Below the pieces are notes generated by a model. That model had not been told where the DNA came from. It ran no database searches and saw only the letters and a program-made list of their open reading frames with translations. The translations under genes were made by a program, and so were the position numbers. This document shows positions 52,795-60,170 of a stretch of 64,000 nucleotides of DNA, piece after piece; positions within the stretch are counted from its first letter, which is position 1; every line of letters begins with the position of its first letter. Source of the DNA: Cyclobacteriaceae bacterium (GTDB taxonomy: Bacteria; Bacteroidota; Bacteroidia; Cytophagales; Cyclobacteriaceae); assembly GCA_020832305.1 (NCBI GenBank), contig JAFIEV010000066.1, positions 32,816-96,815 of the forward strand. The letters run 5' to 3'.

Positions 52795-53463
52795 TCACTT
52801 ATCCTTTTGTGGGTAATAGAAAAAGCTCATAGCAAAATTGAATATCTCGTATGTGTAGTATGGACTTCCAGGTTGGAATATATCCTTTCTGCGTGCATGA
52901 AGCATACCGATTTCCAAACCCAATTTCCAGACTTCGGGTTTGATGCTCATAAATACATTCAGGTTCCAGGCTGGGTATATTCTGGTTTTCTCATAGAAAT
53001 ACTGATTAAACCCAAGTGATGGCGTCAGCAAAACATTTTCTTCGGCAATTTCGAAGCTTTTGAGTATTCTGGGCTGAAATGAAATATAATTCTTATTACT
53101 AAGATTGTTTTTCAAATCAAAATCTACTGCAAGTGGTAAAAATAAAGAAAACCAGCTTTGCCCAAAACTGATGTTGGGACCAATTGCAAAATGATTACCA
53201 CGCTTATGCGGCTCTTCGTCAAACCAAAAATCCTGGTAATAAGACCAATATCTTCCATACCGGAATTTCAAGTCGACCTTTTCACTCAATCCTACCCCGA
53301 AATGAATTCCGAAAGGTGCTCCGGCTCCTGAAAAGTTCTGAGCAATTCCTATTTCAGTTCTTCCGGCTTTTAATTGGCCGGATGTCTGGAAATCTGAAAA
53401 AAACTGAGCCATACTTATAAACGCTGAGCACTGAAGTATGGCAAAGAGGGATATCAACTTCAT
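52795..53463 (-). CDS. outer-membrane beta-barrel-like protein
   Basis: A 222-residue exported protein with a signal peptide (about 1-19, ending SMAQ). The mature part is a series of aromatic-rich amphipathic strands (IGIAQNFSGAGAPFGIHFG, KVDLKFRYGRYWSYYQD, FAIGPNISFGQSWFSLFLP) with a C-terminal aromatic end, fitting a small beta-barrel. Its start overlaps the stop of the radical SAM gene by four bases (ATGA), so it is translationally coupled to it. I do not recognise a specific family. Confidence 0.7.
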   Translation of the reverse strand: MKLISLFAILQCSAFISMAQFFSDFQTSGQLKAGRTEIGIAQNFSGAGAPFGIHFGVGLSEKVDLKFRYGRYWSYYQDFWFDEEPHKRGNHFAIGPNISFGQSWFSLFLPLAVDFDLKNNLSNKNYISFQPRILKSFEIAEENVLLTPSLGFNQYFYEKTRIYPAWNLNVFMSIKPEVWKLGLEIGMLHARRKDIFQPGSPYYTYEIFNFAMSFFYYPQKDK

Positions 53464-54659
53464 TGTACCTTACAACCCCTGGTTTTTAAATTCATTATCA
53501 AAGAGCCAAGATCATTTTGCAATACAGAACTGCCATTGCTTCTGCAAAAGGGGCAGGCTTGTATATTGCCTGCCGGATCAACATATACCATTCTTTTACC
53601 AGCGCCAAAACAACCATAGTTTTCAATATAGGCTTCGTGGTAAATCACTTTAGGGTAGTTTGATAATAGGATGTCCCGATTGTAGCTTTCCGCCATTTCT
53701 GCCAAAATATGCTTTTGGCGGCTATTGAGCGAAACATCCCTACCTGCATACCGACCTACAGGTTTTGGGTCAAGCCATTGAACAAAAGCCACATCCCATA
53801 GCATCGCCAACTCCATATATGCCGGCATATGGCCTTCCTCTAAAAAATCAGAGCTCACACATATGCTCAGGGTGGTGAGCAAACCGGCATTTCGGGCATT
53901 TTTTATGGCATCCTTTGCCCAATCGTAGGATTGATGCCGGTTGCGAAAGAGATTATGTTCAACGGGATTATAATGGTCAAGGCTCACAGACACACCTGTA
54001 AGGCCGTGCTTTTTCAACTCAAGGGCCCTGTCAGTTGTAAGACCATACCCCGAAGTGGCCAGCCAGTAATTTATTTTCTCATTGTTGAGTTTATTCATTA
54101 TTTGCAAAATATCCTCATACCGCATCATGGGTTCACCACCGCCAAAATGGATCTGCGACAGACCATTGTCTGCAAATTTCCCCGCTATTTCAATAAGGTC
54201 ATCTGCACTCAGAATTTCGCGTGAATTGAGTAAATCCCACTCGTAACAATGTTCGCATTGCAATGGACACTTGGTGGTAATGGCCATCAGTACATTGTTA
54301 AGTGAATTTTTATACTGTATATCCCCTGTTAAACGGTGTAATTCCAGTTTGTAATAATTCAGAAATGCCTTTGACGGCCATCCCACAATATACATGTCAA
54401 AGTAAAAAAGCCCTTCGTGATAAATAATTTTTGGCACGCCCCGCTTTCCAAAAAATCCACGAACGAGTTGCCTGTAGCTTTTAAGCGCATTAACAATTAA
54501 TCCCGGTTTGCGCAACCAGAATATGGCAATGACAATTTGAAAACTGCGTAGTACCAACAATAATGCTGTCTTTTTAAAACCACTTATAATCCTTACGCTT
54601 CGCTGACTAATGTCAAAGGTCAAACCTACCTTAACATCTGTTGTTTTAACTCCACTCAT
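53460..54659 (-). CDS. radical SAM protein with SPASM-like C terminus
   Basis: A 399-residue radical SAM enzyme. An N-terminal region of about 110 residues, including a hydrophobic stretch (TALLLVLRSFQIVIAIFWL), precedes the core: the iron-sulfur motif is CPLQCEHC (CxxxCxxC) at about 136-143, followed by IHFGGGEPMMRY, the GGEP SAM-binding motif, and SVSLDHYNP. The C-terminal 60 residues carry extra Cys in YGCFGAGKRMVYVDPAGNI and QACPFCRS, resembling a shortened SPASM or twitch auxiliary-cluster domain. Such enzymes modify peptides or proteins. It overlaps both neighbours by four bases and sits between the membrane protein and the beta-barrel gene. No precursor-peptide gene is visible next to it. 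Confidence 0.88.
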   Translation of the reverse strand: MSGVKTTDVKVGLTFDISQRSVRIISGFKKTALLLVLRSFQIVIAIFWLRKPGLIVNALKSYRQLVRGFFGKRGVPKIIYHEGLFYFDMYIVGWPSKAFLNYYKLELHRLTGDIQYKNSLNNVLMAITTKCPLQCEHCYEWDLLNSREILSADDLIEIAGKFADNGLSQIHFGGGEPMMRYEDILQIMNKLNNEKINYWLATSGYGLTTDRALELKKHGLTGVSVSLDHYNPVEHNLFRNRHQSYDWAKDAIKNARNAGLLTTLSICVSSDFLEEGHMPAYMELAMLWDVAFVQWLDPKPVGRYAGRDVSLNSRQKHILAEMAESYNRDILLSNYPKVIYHEAYIENYGCFGAGKRMVYVDPAGNIQACPFCRSNGSSVLQNDLGSLIMNLKTRGCKVQ

Positions 54660-56374
54660 GGCATTTCAGGTGAATTTGCAAAAACAGGTGTATTTACCCA
54701 ATCGAGCTTTTGTACTTCAATAAGCTTATCTCTCGAAAACTTTGAAAAATTTCCGGGTATTTTGAATGTTTCCAGTAATTTGCGATCAGGGAAACCGGAA
54801 TAATTGCGTATATGCTCATAATAGCCCCGGGTATGTAAAAAAAGACTACTGTTGCCCCCGGGTATTTCAAAAGTCAATTCTGTGAAATCGCCTATTTCAA
54901 ATTGCCTGAGGTATTTTTCATCGCTATTTTCAATGATCTTTCTTACATCTTTTCCAAGATGATTATCAGCTGACGCCGCAGGAAGAATCTCATAGGTGTG
55001 AGCAGCATTTTTACTAAAATCGACAAATGCATGATCTATTTCCCAAAGCATAAAACCAGATTCAAGTTTTATGGAAAGTTCATTGCCTTCAATTCCCGCT
55101 AAGGGTATTGGCATAACCATCTCTTTAAACGCAAGTGGACCGGCAATGTGAAAAAAGTCGTGGAATTCCCACGCTTCGTTTCTTTTAATGTACACGTTGA
55201 GGGTAAGTCCTTGTTCATTTTGCCAGCGCATATGCTCTTCAGGGTCAGCTTTACGCTGTTTCGCAATAAAAGATGGATAATAGTTCCCAAACAGTTTCGT
55301 AAATTCTCCAAAAACATAATCGCCCCATAAAGAATTTTTAGCCCTGATTACAAGTTTGGCTTCATCTGCGTCTATTGGTACCGGGCAACTGATTTCCAGG
55401 TCATTGAGCCCCTTTGAAACAGCCTCTGTATCATTGAAAATATAGTAACTTTCGTCTTTACCAGAAGCCAGCAATGGTGAATAGTCAATGCCCCCATTAA
55501 AAGCATTAATAAGGTGCGGTTGATTTTTTGAAATTGTATGTACCCGGCCATATTTATCCAGCAAAGCATATACACTGTCATCATGTTGTACACATATCAA
55601 ACGGGCCATATCGGTGTATTGTCTTTCTTTTAACTGATTTGCTATCTGTATGGTAAGTTTTTCAGAATGAACAGAGTTGTCGAAAGGCAATTTCAAATAA
55701 TCATCTCGCTGCAAGGCTTTGAAAATGGCGCCGCTGTATATTTCACCTACAAAGATGCTTGTGTCATATTGATCCATATAAACAAAGGGGCAGGAATCTT
55801 TTGTCAGAAGAACAATGATCGCCACGAGCACCATGGTACCATAAGCCACCCCTAGCACACTGATAAGGTGTGAAGCAGTATTGGCACCGGTATGTTTATC
55901 ATACACTTCTACCCTTTCAATGTCTTCAATATTAATAATCCCTGCCGACAGATCACCTGCACCAGGCTTTACAAAGATATGCACCTCGTCCAATACATGG
56001 GCCTTTGGTGTTTTATTGGGATTGCTGTTTTTAAAGTATCGGTTAGGTCGGCCATCAGGCCGGGTTTTGACAAATGAGTATCTTTCCGGAGGGAGTTCTG
56101 ATAACTTTCCCGAAAAGGTTCCCTCTTCTTCATTTATGACTATGGAAGAAAAATACCAGGCAATAGAATCTTTATGCAAAATCACATAATTGGGTGCTTC
56201 CCGTAATTTTTCAATTTTCTCCAATGTAGGGCTGTCAATTTGACCAGACCGGTAGTAATTATTGAAACAGGAAAAGGGAATGAATAATAAGCCGGCTATA
56301 GCGGCCGGTATTAAAAAACTTTGAACAGAAATGCGTGTACGAATTCTTGTTTCGGGAGGGACACTAACTTTCAT
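54656..56374 (-). CDS. large membrane protein of an uncharacterised Bacteroidota family
   Basis: A 572-residue protein with an N-terminal hydrophobic segment (PAAIAGLLFIPFSCFN, possible export signal), a roughly 140-residue beta-rich region, a central membrane helix (SHLISVLGVAYGTMVLVAI, about 183-201), and a long C-terminal region starting with DSCPFVYMDQYDTSIFVGEI. That region recurs in Bacteroidota proteins as I remember them, with DDYLKLP, DKYGRVHTI and GLNDLEISCP blocks, but no function is assigned. It is first in a translationally coupled trio with the radical SAM and beta-barrel genes; the family identification is from memory and not checked. Confidence 0.7.
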   Translation of the reverse strand: MKVSVPPETRIRTRISVQSFLIPAAIAGLLFIPFSCFNNYYRSGQIDSPTLEKIEKLREAPNYVILHKDSIAWYFSSIVINEEEGTFSGKLSELPPERYSFVKTRPDGRPNRYFKNSNPNKTPKAHVLDEVHIFVKPGAGDLSAGIINIEDIERVEVYDKHTGANTASHLISVLGVAYGTMVLVAIIVLLTKDSCPFVYMDQYDTSIFVGEIYSGAIFKALQRDDYLKLPFDNSVHSEKLTIQIANQLKERQYTDMARLICVQHDDSVYALLDKYGRVHTISKNQPHLINAFNGGIDYSPLLASGKDESYYIFNDTEAVSKGLNDLEISCPVPIDADEAKLVIRAKNSLWGDYVFGEFTKLFGNYYPSFIAKQRKADPEEHMRWQNEQGLTLNVYIKRNEAWEFHDFFHIAGPLAFKEMVMPIPLAGIEGNELSIKLESGFMLWEIDHAFVDFSKNAAHTYEILPAASADNHLGKDVRKIIENSDEKYLRQFEIGDFTELTFEIPGGNSSLFLHTRGYYEHIRNYSGFPDRKLLETFKIPGNFSKFSRDKLIEVQKLDWVNTPVFANSPEMP

Positions 56375-56862
56375 GCGGATAGATTTAAAGGTTATATCTG
56401 GTTAATGGATTTTCTCATTTAAGCACCTGCCCTTCTATCAAATGGTTGAAAATATATATCCTCTAAAGAAGCACTGCACAATGTACAGACGCTTATTCAA
56501 ACAGAAATATTCTTCCACATTAAAATAAAATTAGAAATAATTGAAGGCAATTCAAAGCGTAATGAAATAAATAGTTTTCGGAAAAATTTTTTCTTTAGTA
56601 CCTGTATAAAAGATGATTCAGAAATTTTATCAATGAATTTAATAATAAATTAGGATGGTAAATTTTATTTACATACCTTTGCTATGCATTTAAGCAATAG
56701 TGTTATCAGCGCCTACCCGTTATTAATCATTCCTGGTCTTTGTTGTTTCCCACTTTACTTAATCAAATACTTTGATATGGCAACTAAACCATATGCTTGT
56801 ATTATGCTAAGGTGCTTCAGTTAGCTCCTTAATTATAGTTTTTAAAAAATATTATTAGAAAA
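56375..56862. other. intergenic region, long leader of the cold-shock gene
   Basis: No protein gene on the minus strand: every ATG I can find is followed by a stop within about eight codons, so there is no hidden precursor peptide for the radical SAM operon. On the plus strand a -7 element (56674-56681) opens a leader of about 175 bases before the cold-shock gene. A 15-codon frame (56777-56824, MATKPYACIMLRCFS) lies in that leader; whether it is translated is unknown. Confidence 0.5.
56674..56681 (+). promoter_or_regulatory. -7 element of the cold-shock gene with long leader
   Basis: TACCTTTG fits TAnnTTTG. With a start near 56688 the leader before the ATG at 56863 would be about 175 bases, comparable to the long structured 5' UTR of E. 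coli cspA. A -33 TTG is not clear. Confidence 0.4.
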
Positions 56863-57054
56863 ATGCAAGGAACAGTAAAATTCTTTAACGAAGCCAAAGG
56901 ATTCGGCTTCATTAAGCCCTCAAATTCAAATGAAGATGTATTTGTACATTCTTCAGGATTAATCGACCAAATTCGCGAAAATGACGAAGTTGAGTTCGAA
57001 ATGGAAATGGGCAGAAAAGGCATGAATGCCGTTAATGTTACAATATTAGACTAA
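56863..57054 (+). CDS. CspA-type cold-shock protein
   Basis: A 63-residue cold-shock domain with RNP1 KGFGFIKP (about 13-20) and RNP2 VFVHSSG (about 27-33). RNA chaperone. It has a long upstream leader and its own terminator (57084), so it is monocistronic. It is a diverged paralogue of the protein encoded at 41864, sharing GMNAVNV-type ends. Confidence 0.95.
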   Translation: MQGTVKFFNEAKGFGFIKPSNSNEDVFVHSSGLIDQIRENDEVEFEMEMGRKGMNAVNVTILD

Positions 57055-57083
57055 GAAAATCTTTTTTCGTAATATAGTAATTG

Positions 57084-57110
57084 AAAAAACCGCTAAAAGC
57101 GGTTTTTTTT
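57084..57110 (+). terminator. rho-independent terminator of the cold-shock gene
   Basis: An 11-bp perfect stem AAAAAACCGCT/AGCGGTTTTTT (57084-57094 and 57098-57108) with a 3-base loop and T-run. It lies 30 bases after the stop codon and could also act on the convergent gene at 57123. Confidence 0.9.
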
Positions 57111-57122
57111 ATGTCGTTAGTT

Positions 57123-57575
57123 TTATATCTTTTTCACCTTAATAGCGCTGAGACCTTTTGGTGTTCTCTCTGTCTCAAAGCTCACCTTATCCCTGTCCCT
57201 CACCTGATCCAGCAAACCATTGGCGTGTACAAAAATGCTATCGCCACTAATGGAATCTTTAATAAAACCATAACCTTTTGAGTCATTAAAGAAAGACACT
57301 GTACCGGTTCTTCCAGTTTCATCTTCATCTCCTTCCTCTTTTCTGTCAGTTCTGAATGAAATGCTGTCAACATCAACTACATGTTTTTTCTTCGGGTCAA
57401 CCGGTGTATCGGTAATATTTCCGTCAGCATCAACATAGGCCAACATATCATCAAGACTTGCACCTTTAGCGGAATTGGCCTTTCTGGCTTCTTTCCTCTC
57501 ACCTTTTTCCTTTTTCTTTTGAAGCTTTTTTTTCTCTTGTTCTTTTTTGTTGAATGTTACTGAAGATCTTGCCAT
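57123..57575 (-). CDS. cold-shock-domain protein with basic N-terminal arm
   Basis: A 150-residue protein: a highly charged Lys/Glu-rich arm (about 8-40, EQEKKKLQKKKEKGERKEAR), an acidic linker (about 41-85), and a C-terminal cold-shock domain with RNP1 KGYGFIKD and RNP2 IFVHANG. The architecture is common in Bacteroidota and probably gives stronger or less specific nucleic-acid binding. It converges on the short cold-shock gene with the terminator between. No promoter element is clear. Confidence 0.9.
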   Translation of the reverse strand: MARSSVTFNKKEQEKKKLQKKKEKGERKEARKANSAKGASLDDMLAYVDADGNITDTPVDPKKKHVVDVDSISFRTDRKEEGDEDETGRTGTVSFFNDSKGYGFIKDSISGDSIFVHANGLLDQVRDRDKVSFETERTPKGLSAIKVKKI

Positions 57576-58006
57576 AAAATGTGTTTAGGGATAATTTAAT
57601 ATACGTTTACGTTAACTGCTTACTTCTGTTCAGAACCATGACGTTATTTGACATAATAAAGGTAGGCTATGAAAAGAGATTAAAAACTGTTACTAACGGC
57701 AATGCCGTTTAATACTACAAAGTTTAAGAAAATTTTAGATTTTTCCTAACATATGATGCAATATCGATAAAAGCCACAGGAGATATATTCCAAAGTACAT
57801 GGTAATAATTCATTTTCTAAATTGAGACTAAACCTGAACTATTAAAAAATCTTTCATTTCATTTAAAAACCGTCTTCTCGTATATGACTGTATATCTGAA
57901 ACTTATGTTCAATAAACACTACGATTGAAAAATATTTTCCATTTGTTGATCTGATTTCATTGAAAAAAGTGTGTATAGCTATGAAACTAAAACTTCAATT
58001 CAAGCT
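57576..58006. other. AT-rich intergenic region
   Basis: No gene or clear promoter element is visible. It should hold the promoters of the minus-strand cold-shock-domain gene and of the plus-strand lipoprotein pair, but no TAnnTTTG with a TTG partner stands out. Confidence 0.45.
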
Positions 58007-59455
58007 ATGAAACGATTTACCAAATGGTCTTTATTAATGCTCTTGCCGGCTTGTGTCTATTTTATGTCCGGTTGTTCGAAAGAAGAAACAGAACCCAATA
58101 AAGCGCCGGTATTGGAGCCGGCTGCTGATGTCATCGGGATAACCGACACCAACATTAATCTAATGGTAAATGCAATGGATCCTGATGGGGATGCTTTGAG
58201 TTATGATTGGAAGATTTCTGAATCCCCTGCCGGCAGTAGTGCCAGCCTGAGCGTAAATACACCTATGAGTGCGACTTTTTCAACTCAGGTTGCCGGCTAT
58301 TATCAAATTCAGGTTCTGGTCGATGATGGCAGGGGCGGTAAAGATGCCGGATTTATCAAATTATACATCGGCGGCAGATTGCCAACCTCAATTACAAGCA
58401 ATACCACTTTACCTGATTTATTTACAGATGAAACCATCCCTGATTATTACGCTTCTCAAAATGTGCTATTGAGGGCCGGACTTACACTGGAGCCTGGTGT
58501 TGTTTTAGAATGTGGCGCTGACATTACCCTTAATGTGAGTGATAATACGGCATTCCTGAAAGCCGAAGGCCTTCAGAACAAAAAAATTATCATAAGGGGA
58601 ATATCAAAAAATAAAGGAAGCTGGCGGGGTATCAATATCAGCTCCAGCAATGTTGCTAATTCGCTGAATCATGTGACCCTGCTACATGCGGGAAGCAACA
58701 CCATTGGAGGTAAAAAATGTGCCATTCGAATTCAAAGCAATGTATCTGCTCGTATAGGCATCCAAAATTCCCTGATAGCAGAAACCGCAGGTTATGGGCT
58801 CTTTGTTGATGGCAATGATGGAATACTATCTTCATTTTCAAACAATAAAATTGATAACAATGATGCAGCGCCTATGCTTATTGCAGCAGAAAACACATAT
58901 GCACTAGACAACAATTCAACATATAGCGGAAATGGTATAAATGCTATTGAAGTGGCGGCAGCAGGTAATGTAAATGCAAGGTTCATAAATGCAGGAACCA
59001 TGAAAAATGCAGGAATCCCTTATCATATCAACAGTTCGATTGAAATCAGAAATGCTGTGACCGTTGAAGCAGGGACTACCTGCCTTTTTAACAGTGGATT
59101 ACGCATTTGGGTAACAGCTGAAGGTTCTTTAAACGCCAAAGGAAGCAATAATAATATTATTACTTTCAGCAGTGTTACACAGGTTGCAGGCGCATGGAGA
59201 GGTATTGAAATACACACCTCCTCACCATTAAATATCATGGATTACTGTATCATTTCATATGGTGGAAACAGCAGTGGAAGAGGTGCAAACATTTATATGT
59301 TCGGATCAACACCGGGCGCACAATTGACCCTGACGAATAGTACTATAAGTCACAGCCAAACCTATGGTCTCAGATCTGCCTCCGGCTCTATTTCACTTAC
59401 CCAAAACAACAATTCATTTACCAGTAATGCCAATGGAGATATCCGTCAGGACTAA
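58007..59455 (+). CDS. lipoprotein with PKD-like and beta-helix domains
   Basis: A 482-residue lipoprotein (lipobox MSGC). An Ig/PKD-like domain (about 25-115, with DPDGDALSYDWKIS) is followed by a right-handed parallel beta-helix. Two internal repeats share the pattern Gly-x-Trp-Arg-Gly (GSWRGINISSS and GAWRGIEIHTSS), about 180 residues apart. Such helices bind or cleave polysaccharides, but no catalytic residues are evident. The ATG at 58007 opens the signal peptide; an upstream GTG frame is rejected. It is followed by another lipoprotein gene. Confidence 0.8.
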   Translation: MKRFTKWSLLMLLPACVYFMSGCSKEETEPNKAPVLEPAADVIGITDTNINLMVNAMDPDGDALSYDWKISESPAGSSASLSVNTPMSATFSTQVAGYYQIQVLVDDGRGGKDAGFIKLYIGGRLPTSITSNTTLPDLFTDETIPDYYASQNVLLRAGLTLEPGVVLECGADITLNVSDNTAFLKAEGLQNKKIIIRGISKNKGSWRGINISSSNVANSLNHVTLLHAGSNTIGGKKCAIRIQSNVSARIGIQNSLIAETAGYGLFVDGNDGILSSFSNNKIDNNDAAPMLIAAENTYALDNNSTYSGNGINAIEVAAAGNVNARFINAGTMKNAGIPYHINSSIEIRNAVTVEAGTTCLFNSGLRIWVTAEGSLNAKGSNNNIITFSSVTQVAGAWRGIEIHTSSPLNIMDYCIISYGGNSSGRGANIYMFGSTPGAQLTLTNSTISHSQTYGLRSASGSISLTQNNNSFTSNANGDIRQD

Positions 59456-59552
59456 AGATTTAATAATAATTATTTGATTAATCCGGCTTTCATTAAACCA
59501 TTACCAATAATTTTTGATGCCCATTAAATCTATAAGCAAAAATTTGAAACCC

Positions 59553-60170
59553 ATGAAATCTACAAACAATCAATTTGCACTGTTTACCATTGTTATTTTC
59601 ATCTTTTCAACGGCCTGTTCAGAAGAAGATGGCTCCACAACACTGGGAAGCAATTTTGAAATGTTTGAACTGAAAACCTCCGGGGATATAAATACCGAAA
59701 TAACTTATGATGAAAGAAAATATTCAGCTGCCGGCACAAGCGCTTTTTTAAAAGACTTTGAAACTTATCTTTCCATAACTGGAACCAATAATGACCCCAT
59801 TATTACCATAGTATTGTATCCACCTCCAGGTCATGAAAGAGAAAACGATGTACTTGGCATAACCATTCGCTCAGACGAGCCAAAGCCCTGGACCCTAAAC
59901 AAAAGCTTTAAAACAGCCTATATACAACAATTGGCTTTTGATACCAATCATGCCATCATAAGTTATTGGGATGGTGAACTCGAAAGGGATTATATTTCAT
60001 TCTACCGGCTTGAAAACTCCAATAGCAATGTAATTCTCAAGAGAGAAGGTGTCCTGTTAAAAGGAAGCATATCGGGCACCATCGCACTTGCCACATTTAA
60101 TGGGAGATTGGTACGGCTTGAAAAACTTGAATTTCAGATCAGACCGGCTGATGATGATTTATCTGACTGA
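59553..60170 (+). CDS. lipoprotein hypothetical
   Basis: A 205-residue lipoprotein (lipobox STACS). The mature part is beta-rich with no Cys beyond the anchor and no known motif (SFYRLENSNSNVILKREGV; FNGRLVRLEKLEFQI). The ATG at 59553 is chosen because the signal peptide starts there, discarding 13 residues from an upstream TTG. It follows the beta-helix lipoprotein after about 100 bases and is convergent, one base apart, with the Ser/Thr kinase gene. Confidence 0.6.
   Translation: MKSTNNQFALFTIVIFIFSTACSEEDGSTTLGSNFEMFELKTSGDINTEITYDERKYSAAGTSAFLKDFETYLSITGTNNDPIITIVLYPPPGHERENDVLGITIRSDEPKPWTLNKSFKTAYIQQLAFDTNHAIISYWDGELERDYISFYRLENSNSNVILKREGVLLKGSISGTIALATFNGRLVRLEKLEFQIRPADDDLSD

Noticed and set aside
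53460..54659. The radical SAM protein as the sulfatase-maturing enzyme (anSME)
   Set aside because: The cluster motif CPLQCEHC and its context differ from the anSME style, and it is 25 kb from the sulfatases in a coupled operon of other genes.
56777..56824. A 15-codon leader peptide in the cold-shock leader
   Set aside because: Too short to judge; no sign of attenuation structure. Mentioned only as a possibility.
56375..56862. A hidden RiPP precursor peptide for the radical SAM operon
   Set aside because: The minus-strand ATGs I located there reach a stop within about eight codons; none gives a plausible leader-core peptide.
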